Assembly (NCBI GenBank): GCA_919902985.1
Contig: CAKKSC010000004.1
Location: 1 to 64,000 of the forward strand
DNA: 64,000 nt
Source of the DNA: Desulfuromonadales bacterium
GTDB lineage: Bacteria; Desulfobacterota; JAENJC01
Direction: 5' to 3'
Both the position numbers and the translations under genes were made by a program. Below the pieces are notes generated by a model. It worked only from the letters and a program-made list of their open reading frames with translations. It was not told where the DNA came from and searched no databases. Below, one piece after another: positions 1 through 8,916 of this stretch (its first letter is position 1; each line of letters opens with the position of its first letter).

Positions 1-45
1 GCGGGATTTTGAGTCCCGTGCGTCTACCTGTTTCACCACTCCGGC
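1..45 (-). tRNA. tRNA-Leu (anticodon CAA), 3' part cut by window start
   Basis: Reverse complement reads GCCGGAGTGGTGAAACAGGTAGACGCACGGGACTCAAAATCCCGC: acceptor, D-arm and CTCAAAA anticodon loop typical of tRNA-Leu. Confidence 0.85.
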
Positions 46-81
46 ACAGGGTTAAAAGATTAGCTAAAGACAGCCTTCATG

Positions 82-888
82 TCAAGGTATTTCCACCCTC
101 TCTGCATGGTCCAGCCCGCCTCCGAGAAAGCGGAGTCCGACACTTACAAACCTTTCCGGTGTGTCCGTGACATAAAAGGTCCTTTTGCCAATCTGGGACA
201 GTCTCCTTAGCAATCCTTCTTTACTCAAGACCCGCCTGACCTCCAGGGCCGTCTCTTCACCCGAGTCTATGAGCCTGACATCGGTACCCATAACAGAAGC
301 AATGGAGCTCTTTAAAAGTGGGTAGTGTGTGCATCCCAGAACAAGGGTGTCAACCCCTTTCATATCCTCAAGATACCTGCTTGTGGCAGATCTGGCCACA
401 TCATTGTCAGTCCACCCTTCCTCTGCCAAAGGCACAAATAATGGGCAGGGCTTGCTTATCACCTCAATTTCCGGAGCCAGGGCCTTGATGGCCTTTTCAT
501 AAGCGCCGCTCTTTATGGTACCTTCTGTGCCTATGACCCCTACCTTCTTTGTCTGTGTCGTAGCCACAGCCTTCCTTGCCCCGGGTTCAATAACTCCTAT
601 GATCGGGAGACTATGCTTTTCTCTCAAAGCAGGGAGGGCAACGGCAGATGCGGTGTTGCAGGCTACTACAAGCAGTTTTATCCCCTTGGTAACGAGGAAA
701 TCGCTGATCTCAAGGGAGTATCTGGTAACCGTCTCTGCCGACTTGGTCCCATAAGGGACCCTCGCAGTGTCGCCGAGATAGATAGTATCCTCGTGGGGGA
801 AAAGCCTTATTATCTCCTTCAGGACGGTCAGCCCGCCTATCCCTGAATCAAATACACCTATGGCCTTATTTATGCTCATGAACTCCAA
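82..888 (-). CDS. murI: glutamate racemase
   Basis: IGVFDSGIGGLTVLKEI, VACNTASA, LGCTHYPLL motifs. Confidence 0.95.
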   Translation of the reverse strand: MEFMSINKAIGVFDSGIGGLTVLKEIIRLFPHEDTIYLGDTARVPYGTKSAETVTRYSLEISDFLVTKGIKLLVVACNTASAVALPALREKHSLPIIGVIEPGARKAVATTQTKKVGVIGTEGTIKSGAYEKAIKALAPEIEVISKPCPLFVPLAEEGWTDNDVARSATSRYLEDMKGVDTLVLGCTHYPLLKSSIASVMGTDVRLIDSGEETALEVRRVLSKEGLLRRLSQIGKRTFYVTDTPERFVSVGLRFLGGGLDHAERVEIP

Positions 889-1360
889 TCCCAGCTCGTT
901 TATTATAGAACCAGATGATCGCTATTGCTGCGAGAGCCCCGGCAGAGTCTATCATTACATCCAGCGGCCTCCCTTCTCTGTTGGAAGTGAAAACCTGATG
1001 GAACTCGTCCAGTGATGCATATATAAAAGAAAACAAAACGGCAATTAGAGCAGTCTTTATATTCCAGCCGCGTAAACGTTTATTTATCGCACGATACCAG
1101 AGCAATCCCAGGAACGCATACTCCGTTATATGGGCTGACTTTCTGACCAGGTAATGGATAAGATCAAAGACCTGCTCAGAAAAAGACCTGCCTAAGACTG
1201 CCCTCAATATCGGTTCAATAATGCTGCCTGTATTGTCATTTGAAAAACTGTCTGTGGAAAATAATATTATTATAGCCATCCAGACAAAGAGGGGCAGCCA
1301 AAAGCTTACCTGTGACAATCTGTCATTTCCAGAGGTTTTCAAAATAGCTTCTTCATGCAC
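866..1360 (-). CDS. VanZ-like family membrane protein
   Basis: Hydrophobic segments plus [13 protein letters not shown] and [26 protein letters not shown] motifs. Confidence 0.85.
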   Translation of the reverse strand: MHEEAILKTSGNDRLSQVSFWLPLFVWMAIIILFSTDSFSNDNTGSIIEPILRAVLGRSFSEQVFDLIHYLVRKSAHITEYAFLGLLWYRAINKRLRGWNIKTALIAVLFSFIYASLDEFHQVFTSNREGRPLDVMIDSAGALAAIAIIWFYNKRAGIGVHEHK

Positions 1361-2511
1361 CTTACAGCCTGCTTCGTCCTATGTTCATTTTCCACCAGGG
1401 CAAAACGGACAAACTCATCACCCATCTCTCCAAAGCCGACACCAGGAGAGACAGAGACCTTGGCCTTTGTGAGAAGGAGTTTTGAGAATTCAAGGGAGCC
1501 CAGTTTTTTGTACTGCTCAGGGATCTTTGCCCATAGAAACATAGTTGCCTTGGGCTTTTCCACTTCCCACCCTATCTTGTTCAGGCCGTCGCAAAGGACA
1601 TTTCTTCTTGATTCATAGGTCTTTCTTATCTCCTCAACACAGTCCTGGGGGCCGTTAAGGGCAAGAATGGAGGCGATCTGGATCGGCTGGAACATACCGT
1701 AATCGAGATAGCTCTTAATCCTGGTTAATGCATATATAAGCTTCTGGTTGCCGACGGCAAACCCCACTCTCCATCCAGGCATATTGTAGCTTTTGGAAAG
1801 GGTGAAGAACTCGACCCCAATATCCTTGGCTCCTGGGACCTGCAGAAAAGAGGGCGCCTTGTATCCATCAAAAACTATATCTGCGTATGCAAGGTCGTGG
1901 ACAACTATCATCTTATGCTCTTTGGCAAAATCAACCACCCTTGCAAAGAAATCCAGGTCAACAACCGCTGTTGTGGGATTATGGGGGAAGCAGAGGATAA
2001 GCATCTTAGGGAGCGGCCATGAGTCCTTGGTCGCCTTAAGGAGAGAGTCAAAAAACTCATCTGTATTATGAGACAGCGGGATGCTCCTCACATCCGCTCC
2101 TGCAATAACAACTGAGTAAGTATGTATGGAATACGTCGGATTCGGGACAAGGACCACGTCCCCTCTGTCAAGGGTTGCAAGGGCAAGATGGGAAAGCCCT
2201 TCCTTCGACCCTATGGTTGCTATTGCCTCTGTCTCCGGGTCTATATCTACATCGTAGTTCCTCTTGTACCAGTCGGCAATGGCGCCCCGGAGCTTTGGTA
2301 TCCCCTTGGATGCAGAATACCTGTGGTTCTTCGGGTTGTGTACCGCCTCTATGAGCTTTTCAACGATGTGAGGAGGGGTCGGCATATCAGGGTTTCCCAT
2401 GCCGAAGTCTATTATATCCTCCCCTGCCCTTCTCGCCTTGATCTTTAGATCAGTTACAATGTTGAATACATACGGCGGCAGTCTCTTGATCCTTGGGAAA
2501 TCCATCTCCAT
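1339..2511 (-). CDS. class I/II PLP aminotransferase (AlaC-like)
   Basis: Full-length aminotransferase fold motifs; [23 protein letters not shown]-Lys region. Confidence 0.9.
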   Translation of the reverse strand: MEMDFPRIKRLPPYVFNIVTDLKIKARRAGEDIIDFGMGNPDMPTPPHIVEKLIEAVHNPKNHRYSASKGIPKLRGAIADWYKRNYDVDIDPETEAIATIGSKEGLSHLALATLDRGDVVLVPNPTYSIHTYSVVIAGADVRSIPLSHNTDEFFDSLLKATKDSWPLPKMLILCFPHNPTTAVVDLDFFARVVDFAKEHKMIVVHDLAYADIVFDGYKAPSFLQVPGAKDIGVEFFTLSKSYNMPGWRVGFAVGNQKLIYALTRIKSYLDYGMFQPIQIASILALNGPQDCVEEIRKTYESRRNVLCDGLNKIGWEVEKPKATMFLWAKIPEQYKKLGSLEFSKLLLTKAKVSVSPGVGFGEMGDEFVRFALVENEHRTKQAVRCMKKLF

Positions 2512-2513
2512 AT

Positions 2514-3401
2514 CTAATTATCCTTCCTTTTAATTACTTTCCTTATATCTTCCGCATTAAACGAACTTCTTACAAGCGGCGCTGAGGCAACATGGAGGAA
2601 GCCCTTCTTTCTCGCAATATCTCCATACTCTGCAAAGAGATCTTCTTCAATATACTCAACAACAGGGAGGTTCTGCCTGGAGGGCCTCAGGTACTGGCCA
2701 ATGGTAAGGACATCGCATCCAACTGTCCTGAGATCATCCATGACGCCCAGAATCTCTTCCCTCTTCTCTCCCAGACCCAGCATGATCCCTGACTTGGTAA
2801 CAATCCTGGGTTCCAGGCTCTTCATGCCTTTTAGTATTTTCAGGGACCTCTCATAATTAGCCTGAGGCCTCACCATTGGATAAAGCCTCGGGACTGTCTC
2901 CATATTATGATTGAAGATATCCGGTCTTTCCCTGGCAATCGGCTCCAGAAGTGCAACGTCACCCTTAAAATCAGGGGTCAAGACTTCTATTGAGGCTTCT
3001 GGAATCGCATTTCTCAACTCTTTAATTGTAGACCCGAAATGCCCTGCCCCTCCATCGCAAAGGTCGTCCCTTGTTACAGAGGTTATCACAACATGCCTGA
3101 GACCAAGCTGTTTCGATACACGGGCAACCTTCACAGGCTCTTCAATGTCAAGGATTTTTGGGGCTCCGGGAGTTACATTGCAGAAACCGCAGTTTCTGGT
3201 GCAGACATCTCCCATAATCATGAATGTTGCGGTCGGCTTGGAAAAACACTCGCCTATATTGGGGCAACTGGCCTCTTCACAAACGGTATGAAGCCCTTCC
3301 CGCCTCATGACCTCTTTCATCTTATGAATGGATCCTCTGGTTCCGATCTTCCTCTTTGCCCATTTGGGTAGCCTCAGATTGCCGTCAGAGCGATATTCCA
3401 T
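2514..3401 (-). CDS. lipA: lipoyl synthase
   Basis: [13 protein letters not shown] and [10 protein letters not shown] radical SAM motif. Confidence 0.96.
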   Translation of the reverse strand: MEYRSDGNLRLPKWAKRKIGTRGSIHKMKEVMRREGLHTVCEEASCPNIGECFSKPTATFMIMGDVCTRNCGFCNVTPGAPKILDIEEPVKVARVSKQLGLRHVVITSVTRDDLCDGGAGHFGSTIKELRNAIPEASIEVLTPDFKGDVALLEPIARERPDIFNHNMETVPRLYPMVRPQANYERSLKILKGMKSLEPRIVTKSGIMLGLGEKREEILGVMDDLRTVGCDVLTIGQYLRPSRQNLPVVEYIEEDLFAEYGDIARKKGFLHVASAPLVRSSFNAEDIRKVIKRKDN

Positions 3402-3510
3402 TGATTCATTCTACTCAATTTGCCGCCCAGCGTCAAACCTTTTTTCTTGGCCTGTTAAACTGCTTTGACAACATATAACATGGGGTGTTAATATGCAGCT
3501 TCATTTATTT

Positions 3511-3634
3511 TTACCCCACCCTCACCTTAATCCTCTCCCTGAAGGAGAGGAAGGCAGAATATTATCCCTCAAATGAGCGGATTAAATTGAATTCCCTCCC
3601 TTTCAAGGGGAGGGTCAGGGTGGGGATGGGGTAG
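3511..3634. repeat. interspersed imperfect palindrome (CCCCACCCTCACCTTAATCCTCTCCC ... GGGGAGGGTCAGGGTGGGG)
   Basis: Inverted arms at about 3511-3550 and 3597-3630 flanking an AT-rich centre. Confidence 0.7.
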
Positions 3635-3636
3635 AT

Positions 3637-4323
3637 ATGCCTGTTATTGCCATAGAAACAGCCACCATGGCCGGAAGCGTCGCGATTGTTGATAACACAA
3701 GGGTGATCTCCGAGATTACCCTTAATATCAGGGCGACCCACTCCGAGAAGCTGATGGCTGCCATTGACCGCCTTCTCGGCGACTCAGGTCTTGCCATTGA
3801 TGATATGGACGGAGTAGCCGTATCAATCGGGCCGGGCTCGTTTACCGGCTTGAGGATAGGCCTGAGCGCAGCCAAGGGGCTTTCTTACGCTTCAGGCAAG
3901 CCGCTCATGGGCATACCGACGCTGGACGCCATGGCCCTTAATATGACTTTTTCAACTTATCTTATCTGCCCGATCCAGGATGCAAGGAAGGGAGAGGTTT
4001 ATACTGCCCTTTACAGACCAGGCGATAAATCACCGGAAAAAATAACAGATGACATCGCCGTTAACCCTGACAACCTTGCAGGGATGATAACCGAAAAAAC
4101 CGTATTTCTCGGGGACGGAGTAAACAGATACAGGGAACTGTTAATGGCAAAACTTGGGGAGCTATATAATGAAGTCCCCATCCCCTTACAACTGCCGAGG
4201 GCATCTAACATAGCCATGCTTGCATTGAAGAGACTGGAAAAGGGCGATGCCGATGACCCGTTTACAGTGGTGCCCAGGTATATCAGAAAATCGGAGGCGG
4301 AGATAAGGTGGAAAGAGAAATGA
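3637..4323 (+). CDS. tsaB: tRNA t6A biosynthesis protein TsaB
   Basis: IAIETATMAGSVAI, SIGPGSFTGLRIGLSAAKGL motifs. Confidence 0.93.
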   Translation: MPVIAIETATMAGSVAIVDNTRVISEITLNIRATHSEKLMAAIDRLLGDSGLAIDDMDGVAVSIGPGSFTGLRIGLSAAKGLSYASGKPLMGIPTLDAMALNMTFSTYLICPIQDARKGEVYTALYRPGDKSPEKITDDIAVNPDNLAGMITEKTVFLGDGVNRYRELLMAKLGELYNEVPIPLQLPRASNIAMLALKRLEKGDADDPFTVVPRYIRKSEAEIRWKEK

Positions 4324-4417
4324 TTCACCCTCACTTCGTTCGGAATGACACCCCTCCTCGTTCTTAGTAATTGACTTTATATGTGCACTTTGTTAACCTT
4401 CCCAAGAAGGGGGTGTT

Positions 4418-4657
4418 ATGATCCAGACAGTAGAAGCCGTTTATGAAAATGGAGTCTTTAAGCCGCTTAAAAAGATAAAACTCCCGGAGCACGAATGTTT
4501 TAAGCTTAACATTATTCCGATAGAAGAGGGTGATAAAGAGATTAAGCAAATCGTTGAAAAACAGAAAAAAGCCCTGAAAAAACTTATTGGTATCGGAAAA
4601 AGCGGTCTTACCGACGTCAGCGAAAACCATGACAAGTACCTTTACAAAAAGGACTGA
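4418..4657 (+). CDS. AF2212/DUF104-like antitoxin
   Basis: MIQTVEAVYENGVFKPLKKIKLPEHE signature; directly upstream of PIN toxin. Confidence 0.8.
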   Translation: MIQTVEAVYENGVFKPLKKIKLPEHECFKLNIIPIEEGDKEIKQIVEKQKKALKKLIGIGKSGLTDVSENHDKYLYKKD

Positions 4658-4660
4658 CTG

Positions 4661-5077
4661 TTGATCAAAAGCTATAAAGATTACATCTTTGTTGACACAA
4701 GCGCCTGGTACGCCTTATTCGACAAAGATGACAACAACCATGCACAGGCAAATCATTTCTACGAAAACAACATATTCCCGCTTGTGACCACCGACTACAT
4801 CCTTGACGAGGCCCTGACCCTGACAAAAAAGCGGCTGGGGCATACCAAAGCCATAGAAATTGGCAAACCCCTATGGAATCAAGAGCTTGCCGATCTTATT
4901 CACCTTATAGAAGAAGATAAAGCCACTGCGTGGAGAATATTTCAACGCTATGATGATAAAGGGTTCAGCTTTACAGACTGCACGACCTTTGCAATTATGG
5001 AACGGCTTAATATCCCTACAGTTTTTGCCTTTGATGTACATTTCAAGCAGTATCCCAGGCTTGAATCGCTTCCTTGA
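4661..5077 (+). CDS. PIN-domain toxin (VapC-like)
   Basis: IFVDTSAWYALFD ... TDYILDEAL ... SFTDCTTFAIM acidic PIN motifs; TTG start. Confidence 0.85.
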   Translation: MIKSYKDYIFVDTSAWYALFDKDDNNHAQANHFYENNIFPLVTTDYILDEALTLTKKRLGHTKAIEIGKPLWNQELADLIHLIEEDKATAWRIFQRYDDKGFSFTDCTTFAIMERLNIPTVFAFDVHFKQYPRLESLP

Positions 5078-5352
5078 CATAGTGCAGCTCCTTGCAAATG
5101 CCGCAGCAAATTCCTGAGACAACCTGCCTAAACTCCCATCTGGGAACTCCCTTGGTGGGAGGGGACTAAGGGGTGGGGAAAAACGCGGTTCCTGATGAAG
5201 ACTACCAAACTCTCTGAATCGAGTAAGTTGCTCCGATTGTGGTTAAAATCCCTTTTCAATAGGTGACGATTTTTGTCACGCCATACCACTAAAGGGCATT
5301 ACACATCTCCTTCACATTCAAATACTTCCTTTTATTTCAAGCACTTACAAAA

Positions 5353-5368
5353 TGGCATACCTATTGCT
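5353..5368 (+). promoter_or_regulatory. candidate sigma54 (RpoN) promoter TGGCAT-N5-TTGCT
   Basis: GG (5354-5355) and GC (5366-5367) separated by exactly 10 nt, upstream of pilin. Confidence 0.65.
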
Positions 5369-5494
5369 TCACTCTCTGCAAGATTAGCTGATTCAGCAAA
5401 GTGAATGATAAATCAAGATAATAAGGAGGTGGGGAAAAGGTTTTTTAAACAGCAACAACTAATACTAAAGTCTAAATAAAAAAAGGAGGAAAAC

Positions 5495-5716
5495 ATGTTA
5501 ACAAAATTTAAAATGAAAAGCGAAAAGGGTTTTACCCTGATTGAGCTCCTGATCGTCGTCGCGATCATCGGTATCCTTGCAGCAATTGCAATTCCGCAAT
5601 TCGCGGCGTACAGGATCAGGGGCTACAATGCGGCGGCAAACAGCGACCTGAGGAATGCCAAGACTGCTCTTGAGGCGTCTTTTGCAGACAATCAAGTGTA
5701 TCCAGCAACTCTATAA
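5495..5716 (+). CDS. pilA: short type IV pilin, PilA-N type (61-aa mature)
   Basis: KGFTLIELLIVVAIIGILAAIAIPQFAAYRIRGYNAAANSDLRNAKTALEASFADNQVYPATL; prepilin peptidase site G|F. Confidence 0.92.
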   Translation: MLTKFKMKSEKGFTLIELLIVVAIIGILAAIAIPQFAAYRIRGYNAAANSDLRNAKTALEASFADNQVYPATL

Positions 5717-5746
5717 GATTAACTGCTATTTAAAAGGAGGTATAAC

Positions 5747-6103
5747 ATGTTAAAGAAAACACTATTACTTACACTCGTATTAACTATACTTGCTGGAAAT
5801 GCTTTCGCCCTAACTGCTGCAACTGCGGAACTCAATACGGATGCGACTGGTGATTACACCATACCGGGATTTAAGCCGTCAAAGAGCGTATATGTTGTAT
5901 ATCAAACAGATACAACATTCGTGGTTTATGCTATCGCGACAAAGCATACATCCGGGGATAAGATATATGCAACAGACAGCGCCACCACAAAGATGTTCAT
6001 GAAATCTGGTACTGCAGCCACAGCATTGTCAACTACCGATGCAGGAATAACTATACCAACCGACGCAACGAACTCGTCTCTTAGCGGTTTCACAGCAATG
6101 TAA
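5747..6103 (+). CDS. secreted protein resembling a pilin C-terminal globular domain (PilA-C/Spc-like)
   Basis: Sec signal peptide MLKKTLLLTLVLTILAGNAFA; core TFVVYAIATKHTSGDKIYATDS resembles pilin C-domain; directly after PilA-N. Confidence 0.6.
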   Translation: MLKKTLLLTLVLTILAGNAFALTAATAELNTDATGDYTIPGFKPSKSVYVVYQTDTTFVVYAIATKHTSGDKIYATDSATTKMFMKSGTAATALSTTDAGITIPTDATNSSLSGFTAM

Positions 6104-6124
6104 TGTAGTTATTGATTTATTTTA

Positions 6125-6160
6125 ACGGAGTGTGCGAAGGCGCACTCCGTTTTTTATTTT
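6125..6160 (+). terminator. intrinsic terminator of the pilin operon
   Basis: acggagtgtgc-gaag-gcgcactccgt followed by TTTTTTATTTT. Confidence 0.9.
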
Positions 6161-6182
6161 CAGATAATGAAGTCAGGTCTCT

Positions 6183-6385
6183 ATGAAGAAAGGAAATAAC
6201 AAAGGGTTTACTCTGATCGAGCTACTGATAGTTGTGGCAATCATTGGTATCTTAGCAGCTATTGCAATACCACAGTTTGCAGCGTACACAGGCAGCGAGG
6301 TTATAATGCCGCCGCCGTCAGCGATTTAAAACACTTAAAAAACTCTCTTGAAGCATATTATACGGAAAACCAGTTCTATCCGTAA
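6183..6385 (+). pseudogene. frameshifted second PilA-N pilin
   Basis: MKKGNNKGFTLIELLIVVAIIGILAAIAIPQFAAYT then frame shift; other frame continues RGYNAAAVSDLKHLKNSLEAYYTENQFYP*. Confidence 0.85.
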
Positions 6386-6418
6386 GATGTCACCGGTTTG
6401 TTCTTGTAAAAGTCTCTT

Positions 6419-6664
6419 GCTAAAGTTGACAAGGATGCGCTAAACGGCCTTACTCCTCCATTTGCAGATGTCCACTTTGAAACAGGCCGCATATATTTCA
6501 TTCAAAACAAATTAGACATGGCAATCAGGAAATTTAATGTAACCCTACGACTAAATACAGGTCATAAAGAGGCAAGGTATTATTTGGCCAGGACATATCT
6601 GTTGCAGAGAGAGTATCGGCTGGCGAGTGATGAGTTCAAGATATTGCGTAGCAACTCTTTGTAG
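6419..6664 (+). pseudogene. TPR-domain gene fragment without clear start
   Basis: Open frame AKVDKDALNGLTPPFADVHFETGRIYFIQNKLDMAIRKFNVTLRLNTGHKEARYYLARTYLLQREYRLASDEFKILRSNSL*. Confidence 0.65.
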
Positions 6665-6698
6665 TTGTGCAAAAGGGTGACATAAAAATAGGTAGAAC

Positions 6699-6727
6699 TT
6701 GACGAATATATCTGTTAACTGTATAAT
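6699..6727 (+). promoter_or_regulatory. sigma70-type promoter for TA operon (TTGACG-17-TATAAT)
   Basis: -35 at 6699-6704, -10 at 6722-6727, 17-nt spacer. Confidence 0.75.
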
Positions 6728-6759
6728 TAAAAGCGATATTAAATGTGGAGGTTTAGGGT

Positions 6760-7041
6760 ATGATTACAGTTAGCGAAGATACAACTATTATAGGCGTGGC
6801 AGAGCTAAGAACAGACATAGGAACTATTCTTAAAGAGATTGAGAAACACAGCGTCATTGTGACAAAAAGGAATAAGCCTGTTGGGGTATTTCTAAACTAT
6901 GATGAATACGAAAAAATGAAAAATGCCGTTGAAGAACTTGAGGACAACCATCTCGGAGCTATAGCCAAAATACGTAGCGAAAGAAAAGGTAAAAAAGTAA
7001 TTTCTTTAGAAGAGGCTGAAAGAAGGGTAGGAATCCGATAA
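6760..7041 (+). CDS. Phd/YefM-family antitoxin
   Basis: VAELRTDIGTILKEIEKHSVIVTKRNKPVGVFLNYDEYEK. Confidence 0.9.
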   Translation: MITVSEDTTIIGVAELRTDIGTILKEIEKHSVIVTKRNKPVGVFLNYDEYEKMKNAVEELEDNHLGAIAKIRSERKGKKVISLEEAERRVGIR

Positions 7042-7346
7042 TGTTCAATGTAATCATTGACGAGCTGGTCTTCACGGAAGATTTTAAAGAAATTGCAAAA
7101 AGTGATCAGCAAAAGATATTGAAAACCATTAGAAAGAAGCTGACTACCGAGCCGGAGCTTTACGGAAAGCCTTTAAGAAACGAATTAAAAGGATTCTGGA
7201 AACTGAAGGTTGATAAATGCAGAGTTGTTTACAGCATTGATAAGGGCAAAATAGAGGTTTATGTAGTAACAGTTGGATTTAGAAGAGATGAAGAGGCTTA
7301 TAAGACAGCCACTAAAAGAATCCACAAGTATCCATCAGTCCGCTAA
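7041..7346 (+). CDS. RelE/ParE-family toxin
   Basis: GKPLRNELKGFWKLKVDKCRVVYSIDKGKIEVYVVTVGFRRDEEAYK; ATGs overlap antitoxin stop. Confidence 0.9.
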   Translation: MFNVIIDELVFTEDFKEIAKSDQQKILKTIRKKLTTEPELYGKPLRNELKGFWKLKVDKCRVVYSIDKGKIEVYVVTVGFRRDEEAYKTATKRIHKYPSVR

Positions 7347-7400
7347 TATTACATCCCCTTCAACGGGAGGGCCAGTAGCAAGAGGAATCGGGTCTACACT

Positions 7401-7480
7401 CTTGCAGATGTCCACTATAACCGGTTGGCGAGTGACGAGTTCAAGATATTGCGTCGCAACTCTTTGTAGCTGTGCGAAAA
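7401..7480 (+). repeat. degenerate, internally deleted copy of the TPR-fragment 3' end
   Basis: cttgcagatgtccact + ggttggcgagtgacgagttcaagatattgcgtcgcaactctttgtagctgtgcgaaaa, matching 6466-6480 and 6618-6674. Confidence 0.85.
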
Positions 7481-7517
7481 TGAGCTATTCGAAGGGTAAT
7501 TGAGTTTCATTTGGGGT

Positions 7518-8735
7518 CTAACCAGCCTTGCCATCCAGAAGCTCTAACATCTTACTTATGTCCCAGACGGGATAAACATTGACACCGCTTCTGGATTGAA
7601 CTTCATTTCCTCCATAGATCAACCCGCTGCCCCACGGCAGATCAGGCACAACCTTTGTGAAGCTCTTTATTCCCTTGAAATAATCAGGGGTAACAGTTGC
7701 TCCCATCTTGATCTCCACAGGGAAGATATCAGGTCCGACCTCAATAAGCAGGTCCACCTCATTTCCTTTGCTGTCGCGGTAAAAGTTCAGATTGCTTCTC
7801 TTCCCCTGATTGAACCTGAATTTGAGGGTCTCCATTACTGCCAGATTTTCAAAAAGGTTTCCCCTCAAGGGGTCTCTGCTTACGTGCAATTCGTTTTCAA
7901 GTCCCAACAGGTAGCTTGCAAGGCCTACATCGTAGAAGTAGAGTTTTGGAGACTTGATAAGGCGTTTTGAAAAATTCCTGAACCATGGCCGCAAAATAAA
8001 AATGATGTAGCTTGCCTCAAGGAGCGTAATCCATGTTCGAGCAGTTGTGTGGGATATCCCAACATCATTGGCAAGGCTCTGCAAGTTTAGTATCTGCCCG
8101 ATCCGTCCGGCGCAAAGCTTTACGAACTTCTCAAAAATAGCGAGGTCCTTTATGGCAATAAGCTGCCTTATATCCCGCTCCACGTATGTTTCGAAATAAT
8201 CTCCCATGGCCAGGGTCGGATTTAAATCATGGTCGTAAATTCTCGGATAAAAGCCGGTAAGTATAAATTTGTCGATTGATGTAATCGGATGACTATCCTT
8301 TAGTTCTGAGATGCTCAGGGGTAACAGCTTGAGCAGGGCGGTCCGTCCTGCAAGGGACTGATTAATGGTATTCAAGACCTCGAATTGCTGGCTTCCTGTT
8401 AGTATGAACATCCCTGGAATCTGATGCTCATCAACAATAGCCTGGATATAAGACAACAAGTGCGGAGTACGCTGAATCTCATCAAGTATAGCGCCGTCAG
8501 GATATCCGGCCAGAAAGCCGCGAGGGTCGTCTGTAGCAAACTGCCTCGTGTCCAGGCTTTCCAAATTAACATATTTTTTGTGGGGAAAGGCATGACGGCA
8601 AAGGGTAGTCTTTCCGCTCTGTCTCGGCCCTGTGATCGTTACGACCGGATATTGAGTGGCGAGGGTTTTAAGTATTGGCTCAATGTTTCTCTTTATCATG
8701 AAATCAATCATAGGCCAAAACAGTGTATTTTGCAA
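7518..8735 (-). CDS. AAA ATPase with DUF4143 domain
   Basis: VVTITGPRQSGKTTLCRHAFP Walker A, ILDEIQRTPHLLSYIQ, ILTGSQQ, C-terminal nuclease-like FYRDSKGNEVDLLIE. Confidence 0.9.
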   Translation of the reverse strand: MQNTLFWPMIDFMIKRNIEPILKTLATQYPVVTITGPRQSGKTTLCRHAFPHKKYVNLESLDTRQFATDDPRGFLAGYPDGAILDEIQRTPHLLSYIQAIVDEHQIPGMFILTGSQQFEVLNTINQSLAGRTALLKLLPLSISELKDSHPITSIDKFILTGFYPRIYDHDLNPTLAMGDYFETYVERDIRQLIAIKDLAIFEKFVKLCAGRIGQILNLQSLANDVGISHTTARTWITLLEASYIIFILRPWFRNFSKRLIKSPKLYFYDVGLASYLLGLENELHVSRDPLRGNLFENLAVMETLKFRFNQGKRSNLNFYRDSKGNEVDLLIEVGPDIFPVEIKMGATVTPDYFKGIKSFTKVVPDLPWGSGLIYGGNEVQSRSGVNVYPVWDISKMLELLDGKAG

Positions 8736-8869
8736 GTTAAATTTTCACATTGCACCTTTTCACCACCAAACACTTCCACACAAGAAGGCGTTCGATTTCC
8801 CTGACCTCTGTGTACCACAGATAGTTGGACACCACATATTTTTACTTTGACAATTATCATAAATAATGA

Positions 8870-8911
8870 GATACTCCTCGAAAATTTCTTGGTAAATTTT
8901 CGAGGAGTATC
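8870..8911 (+). promoter_or_regulatory. perfect 18-bp inverted repeat (6-nt loop) enclosing the Shine-Dalgarno of the next ORF
   Basis: gatactcctcgaaaattt-cttggt-aaattttcgaggagtatc; GAGGAG at 8902-8907, ATG at 8917. Confidence 0.9.
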
Positions 8912-8916
8912 CTGAA

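Noticed and set aside
5101-5330. Riboswitch upstream of the pilin
   Set aside because: G-rich stretches suggest structure, but no GEMM-type core (GCAAACC/GACGCAAAG) was found there.
6183-6385. Intact second pilin gene
   Set aside because: Frame is broken after about 37 codons; called a pseudogene, with a sequencing indel left open.
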